In this document: positions 41,429-44,410 of the stretch, in pieces
Layout of the letters: each line of letters begins with the position of its first letter
Numbering within the stretch: the first letter of the stretch is position 1
From: Burkholderiaceae bacterium
GTDB lineage: Bacteria > Pseudomonadota > Gammaproteobacteria > Burkholderiales > Burkholderiaceae_D
Assembly: GCA_022701635.1 (NCBI GenBank)
Contig: JAKOOD010000116.1
Location: forward strand, 1-44,410
Direction: 5' to 3'
Length of the DNA stretch: 44,410 bases
The notes under the pieces: model-generated
The model's database searches: none
Told to the model about the DNA's origin: nothing
What the model saw: only the letters and a program-made list of their open reading frames with translations
Translations under genes and position numbers: made by a program

Positions 41429-43396
41429 ATGCGCAACTACGAAGTCAAGAAACACGACACCTTGTGGAAGATCGGCCGGGCGCACGGTTTCACCGTACAG
41501 CAGATTGCGGACGTCAACAACCTGAAGGGCAAGCAGATCCATCGAATCCGGGAAGGCCAGAATCTCCTGCTGCCCGACGCGGAGGCCGGGACGCCGGACA
41601 CCAGGCTGTCGATCCAGTTCCGCGGTCTGGACCATGCGCGCTTCACGCCATCGAAGGTCAAGGTGCAGCACGACGACAAGGTCGTGGAGCGCGAGATGGA
41701 CGCGGACGGCGTGCTCGCTCTCGGCATCTTCGACCACGCGCGCGGCTTGAAGGTGTGGATCGAAGACCTGTCCAAGAAGTTCGTCGAGGTGCTCGACCGT
41801 CCCATCCTGCCATTGGGCGAATGGAAGCTGTCGATCGATTCGCGCCAGGTCGCCGCGAAGGGGAACCTCGCTCCCAAAAAGGGAGCCGCGGCCAGTAGTG
41901 CGCCCGCCGTGAAGGAAGCAACCACCCACAACGCCCGGCTGGCCGGCGGCGAAACGGCGCGCGTCCAGACCCGTGTCGAAGGCGGCAAGCCGGTCCACGC
42001 GGTGGCGTCGATCTACACCTCCGAGAACCTGCGCCTGTCTCCCGGCAACGAACAGTATCGCAAGCATATCCTGGCGGCTGCCGCCAAATACGCGCTCACG
42101 CCGCAGTCGCTGGCGGCCATGCTCGATGCCGAAGCGGCCCAGGACAAGCAGGGCACCTGGCAGGAAAAGTCGAACGCCGCCAAGCCATCCCGGGCGCAGG
42201 GGCTGGCGCAATTCTTCGAGGCCGCCTGGATGGGCGTGTTCGAGTACAGCAAGTCGCTGCTGCATGAGCGCTGCCAGGGAGAATCGAAGACGGCGCTGCT
42301 GGCCCGGCGTCTGGAGGCGGAATACGCGATCGACAGCGCGGCCGCCTACGCGGTACTGAACCTGCGCGCGTTTTCGAAAAAGACCGGTCTGGATGCGCAA
42401 GCCCTGCCGGCGGAAGACAAGGCCAAGATGGCCTATCTGCTGCACCATGAAGGTGTGGGCGGCACCTCGCGGATCCTGGGCCTGAGCGGCAAGTTCAGCG
42501 ACGACGACGCCACCGACCTGCTGGCCCAGCAGCTCGGCAGTGCCGACAAGGCGCAGAAGATGATCGAGCGTTACGAGGGCGATCCGGTCAAGGCGTACAA
42601 GGGGTGGCTGTTCGGCTACATCGACGCCAAGATCAACGTCAACAATTTTGTCGTCAAGGACAAGAGCGACTTGACGGTGCAGCCGCGCGACATCGCGCTC
42701 ATCGTGCGTTCGATGTCCAGGACGCCCGATCCGGGCAAGCCGGCGCCGCGCCCCAAGGCGGCTACCGCAAGCGCGCCGAAGGCGCCTGCATCTCCTCCCG
42801 CCGCGCAGCCTGCGGTCGCCTCGCCAACACCGGCGTCGGCAGCCGGCACGGCGACCGGCGCGGGCGGCAACTGGCGCGATCCGCTGGACACATGCACCTT
42901 GCGCAGCGCGGGGCTCGCAAGCAAGAACGGCGCGAAGTTCGGCATGACGCGCGCCCGCGGCACGCGCGCCCACCAGGGCATCGACCTGATCGCCGTTCCT
43001 GGCACGACCATCCATGCGGTCGCCGACGGCGTCGTCTACACCGCGCCGTCCAAGAACCCATCCTACCCCTACGGCAATACCCTCGTGCTCGAGGTCGACG
43101 TGGCCGACCTGCCGCCGGCGCAGGCAGCGCTGGCGCGGCGTCTCAATCCCGGTGAAAGGACGATCGGCTTTTTCTACGCGCACCTGACCGAATTCTCCGT
43201 ACCCTCGGGCAAGCCCGTGGATGCAGGGACGGCGCTCGGCACGACCGGAGAGAGCGGGAACGCGCATGGCATGCGGACCGTGGCCACCGGTGCGCACTTG
43301 CACTTCGAGGTCAGGAAACGGGCCAGGCTGCGCTCCACTGGCCTGAGCAACCGTCTCGATCCACTCCCCTTCATCCTCAACTGCACCAACCGCTGA
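41429..43396 (+). CDS. T6SS effector: LysM, transglycosylase-like and intact M23 domains
   Basis: This 655-aa protein has no signal peptide. An N-terminal LysM (residues 1-50, YEVKKHDTLWKIGRAHGFTV) would bind peptidoglycan. A beta domain follows (about 55-140). Residues about 200-415 resemble a soluble lytic transglycosylase: AAMLDAEAAQ with a candidate Glu, then SRAQGLAQFFEAAWMG in the place of the usual ARGLMQ motif. After a Pro/Ala-rich linker comes an M23 domain (about 495-640) with HQGIDLIAVPGT (about 515) and AHLHFEV (about 623), all zinc and catalytic residues present. It could therefore cut both glycan and peptide bonds. It follows VgrG-C by seven bases and precedes a lipoprotein immunity candidate by two. 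The frame is open before 41429 inside vgrG only. Confidence 0.88.
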   Translation: MRNYEVKKHDTLWKIGRAHGFTVQQIADVNNLKGKQIHRIREGQNLLLPDAEAGTPDTRLSIQFRGLDHARFTPSKVKVQHDDKVVEREMDADGVLALGIFDHARGLKVWIEDLSKKFVEVLDRPILPLGEWKLSIDSRQVAAKGNLAPKKGAAASSAPAVKEATTHNARLAGGETARVQTRVEGGKPVHAVASIYTSENLRLSPGNEQYRKHILAAAAKYALTPQSLAAMLDAEAAQDKQGTWQEKSNAAKPSRAQGLAQFFEAAWMGVFEYSKSLLHERCQGESKTALLARRLEAEYAIDSAAAYAVLNLRAFSKKTGLDAQALPAEDKAKMAYLLHHEGVGGTSRILGLSGKFSDDDATDLLAQQLGSADKAQKMIERYEGDPVKAYKGWLFGYIDAKINVNNFVVKDKSDLTVQPRDIALIVRSMSRTPDPGKPAPRPKAATASAPKAPASPPAAQPAVASPTPASAAGTATGAGGNWRDPLDTCTLRSAGLASKNGAKFGMTRARGTRAHQGIDLIAVPGTTIHAVADGVVYTAPSKNPSYPYGNTLVLEVDVADLPPAQAALARRLNPGERTIGFFYAHLTEFSVPSGKPVDAGTALGTTGESGNAHGMRTVATGAHLHFEVRKRARLRSTGLSNRLDPLPFILNCTNR

Positions 43397-43398
43397 CC

Positions 43399-44223
43399 AT
43401 GCAACGACCTATCATCGCGCTCGCCCTGTTCCTCAACATCGCCGCCTGCGACGCCGGCGGCGCGGGCACCACATTGCCCACCCAGCCACAGCAGGCCTCC
43501 CAGCCGCGTTGCACGAGTTCGCCCTGCGGCAATACGGCAAGCGGCAAGGACCCGCTGGAGGAGCGCATCGAGGCCGGCACCGCCATCGTGGACGCGGCAC
43601 GCGCCGGCGACGACGACCGCAAGCGCTGGTCGAACCCGATCTATTCGACCTCCGACAAGCCGGACAGGCTGGCGCTGGACGTTATCCGCAGCGCCGGCCT
43701 TCGCCTGCGCCTGATCCCCGCGCAAGGACGGCTGGTCATCTCGACGCCGACCTCGACGCACGTATTCGCGATCGCCGGCGCGCAAGGATCCGGCGACGTC
43801 TGTCCGGCATACAACCTGTATGTCAGGGACGCCTCCAGCGAGCACATTCTGCTCGAACGGATGTGCCGCACGTTCGAGTACAAGCCGGACCGGTATGCGC
43901 GCAGCGTCACCTACTACCTGTACGACCAGCCAACCGGCACCATGGTTGACATCTGGACCGCCAGCGCCAGCGGCAAGGACGATCCCATGCCCGAAGCCGA
44001 TCCTCGTCCGGTGGTGAAGCGCATCACGGGGGGCTACCAGTTTGACTGGGCAGGCACCCAGGCCGGCAACGCGGGAAAGCGGCGGCATGAGATGCACAAT
44101 CGCTACCTGCGCAAGTTCTCCGGCGCCCAGAAATCGCTGTTGTGCAAGAACGTATCGACCGGGCCCGGGCGTGGCGACGATTCGACATGCGAGGGTGGCT
44201 ATCTGGAGCGAATCGGCGGCTGA
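43399..44223 (+). CDS. Lipoprotein, probable immunity to the LysM/M23 effector
   Basis: This 274-aa lipoprotein has a lipobox IAAC (Cys near residue 17) followed by Asp, the residue that keeps lipoproteins in the inner membrane in enterobacteria. The mature part has several Cys (PRCTSSPCGN, VCPAYN, RMCRTF, LLCKN and TCEGG), which could make disulphides. I do not recognise a family. The ATG lies two bases after the effector stop, so the pair is co-translated. I infer that it neutralises the effector in the periplasm. A second role in sensing is possible but unsupported. This is the last gene in the window that I can support. Confidence 0.8.
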   Translation: MQRPIIALALFLNIAACDAGGAGTTLPTQPQQASQPRCTSSPCGNTASGKDPLEERIEAGTAIVDAARAGDDDRKRWSNPIYSTSDKPDRLALDVIRSAGLRLRLIPAQGRLVISTPTSTHVFAIAGAQGSGDVCPAYNLYVRDASSEHILLERMCRTFEYKPDRYARSVTYYLYDQPTGTMVDIWTASASGKDDPMPEADPRPVVKRITGGYQFDWAGTQAGNAGKRRHEMHNRYLRKFSGAQKSLLCKNVSTGPGRGDDSTCEGGYLERIGG

Positions 44224-44410
44224 CCTCCATGACGGTTAGCCACGCGGCCGAACAGCCAAGGGCAGTGTCCGACGGACCCATTGACGACGCGCGTCATCTT
44301 CCTTGCCAGGATGCTACCGGCGATCGCCGTTCAGGCACCAGAGCGGGTATTGGTTGCCCACATGACCTGCATGCGGACTTATGAACCATGGCGCTACCGG
44401 GACTACAGTA
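44224..44410. other. Right end of the window, no gene supported
   Basis: A 51-codon frame opens at ATG 44229 and ends at 44384, but its composition is not protein-like and no Shine-Dalgarno is seen. An ATG at 44388 is open to the window edge and could begin another gene; seven codons are not enough to judge. Confidence 0.4.

Noticed and set aside
39562-43303. Long minus-strand frames opposite VgrG-C and the LysM effector
   Set aside because: Shadow frames from GC-rich codon bias; the sense genes have full domain sets.
44229-44384. A 51-codon frame after the last lipoprotein gene
   Set aside because: No Shine-Dalgarno and no protein-like composition.

Overview
The window comes from a GC-rich betaproteobacterium. 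Gene order, protein style and codon use look like Oxalobacteraceae (Massilia, Duganella or Janthinobacterium type). That placement is a judgement from sequence style, not from a search. About 42 kb of it is one type VI secretion system (T6SS) locus carrying its own peptidoglycan-attacking cargo. No RNA genes, insertion sequences, CRISPR arrays or phage integration genes were seen.

Layout. Positions 333-2267 hold a GAF-GGDEF-EAL cyclic-di-GMP protein next to the locus. Positions 2317-8908 (minus strand) form cargo module A: a Cys-tailed membrane protein, VgrG-A, a 764-aa M23-like/EF-hand/GH19-like effector and a small periplasmic protein, probably its immunity. Positions 9071-18191 (plus strand) hold an M15 peptidase resembling TagX, PAAR, a membrane-anchored protein with thiolase-like motifs, TssM, TagF, a BON-OmpA protein and TssA. 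Positions 18298-26845 (minus) are cargo module B, read from its promoter end: VgrG-B, an Ivy-like lysozyme inhibitor, a 645-aa lysozyme-like/M23-like effector, a periplasmic partner, a scar of broken genes, and two further exported proteins that look like immunity proteins left without effectors. Positions 26913-36166 (minus) carry the core operon: TPR lipoprotein, TssB, TssC, Hcp, TssE, TssF, TssG, TssH. Positions 36396-44223 (plus) carry TssK, TssL, VgrG-C, a 655-aa LysM/transglycosylase-like/M23 effector and a lipoprotein immunity candidate (module C).

How it works together. TssK, F, G and E form the baseplate. TssB and TssC form the sheath around an Hcp tube tipped by VgrG and PAAR, and TssH recycles the sheath. 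TssL and TssM form the inner-membrane part of the envelope complex. No recognisable TssJ is present. A TPR lipoprotein, a TagX-like peptidoglycan hydrolase and an OmpA-type peptidoglycan binder may fill the outer envelope functions, which recalls the Acinetobacter-type systems. All three VgrG modules deliver large two-domain cell-wall effectors, each with an exported protein encoded directly beside or overlapping it.

The most unusual points are the Ivy-family lysozyme inhibitor in an immunity position, M23 domains that have lost catalytic residues in two of three effectors, the effector/immunity recombination scar at 20376-20854, and the thiolase-like protein between PAAR and TssM.
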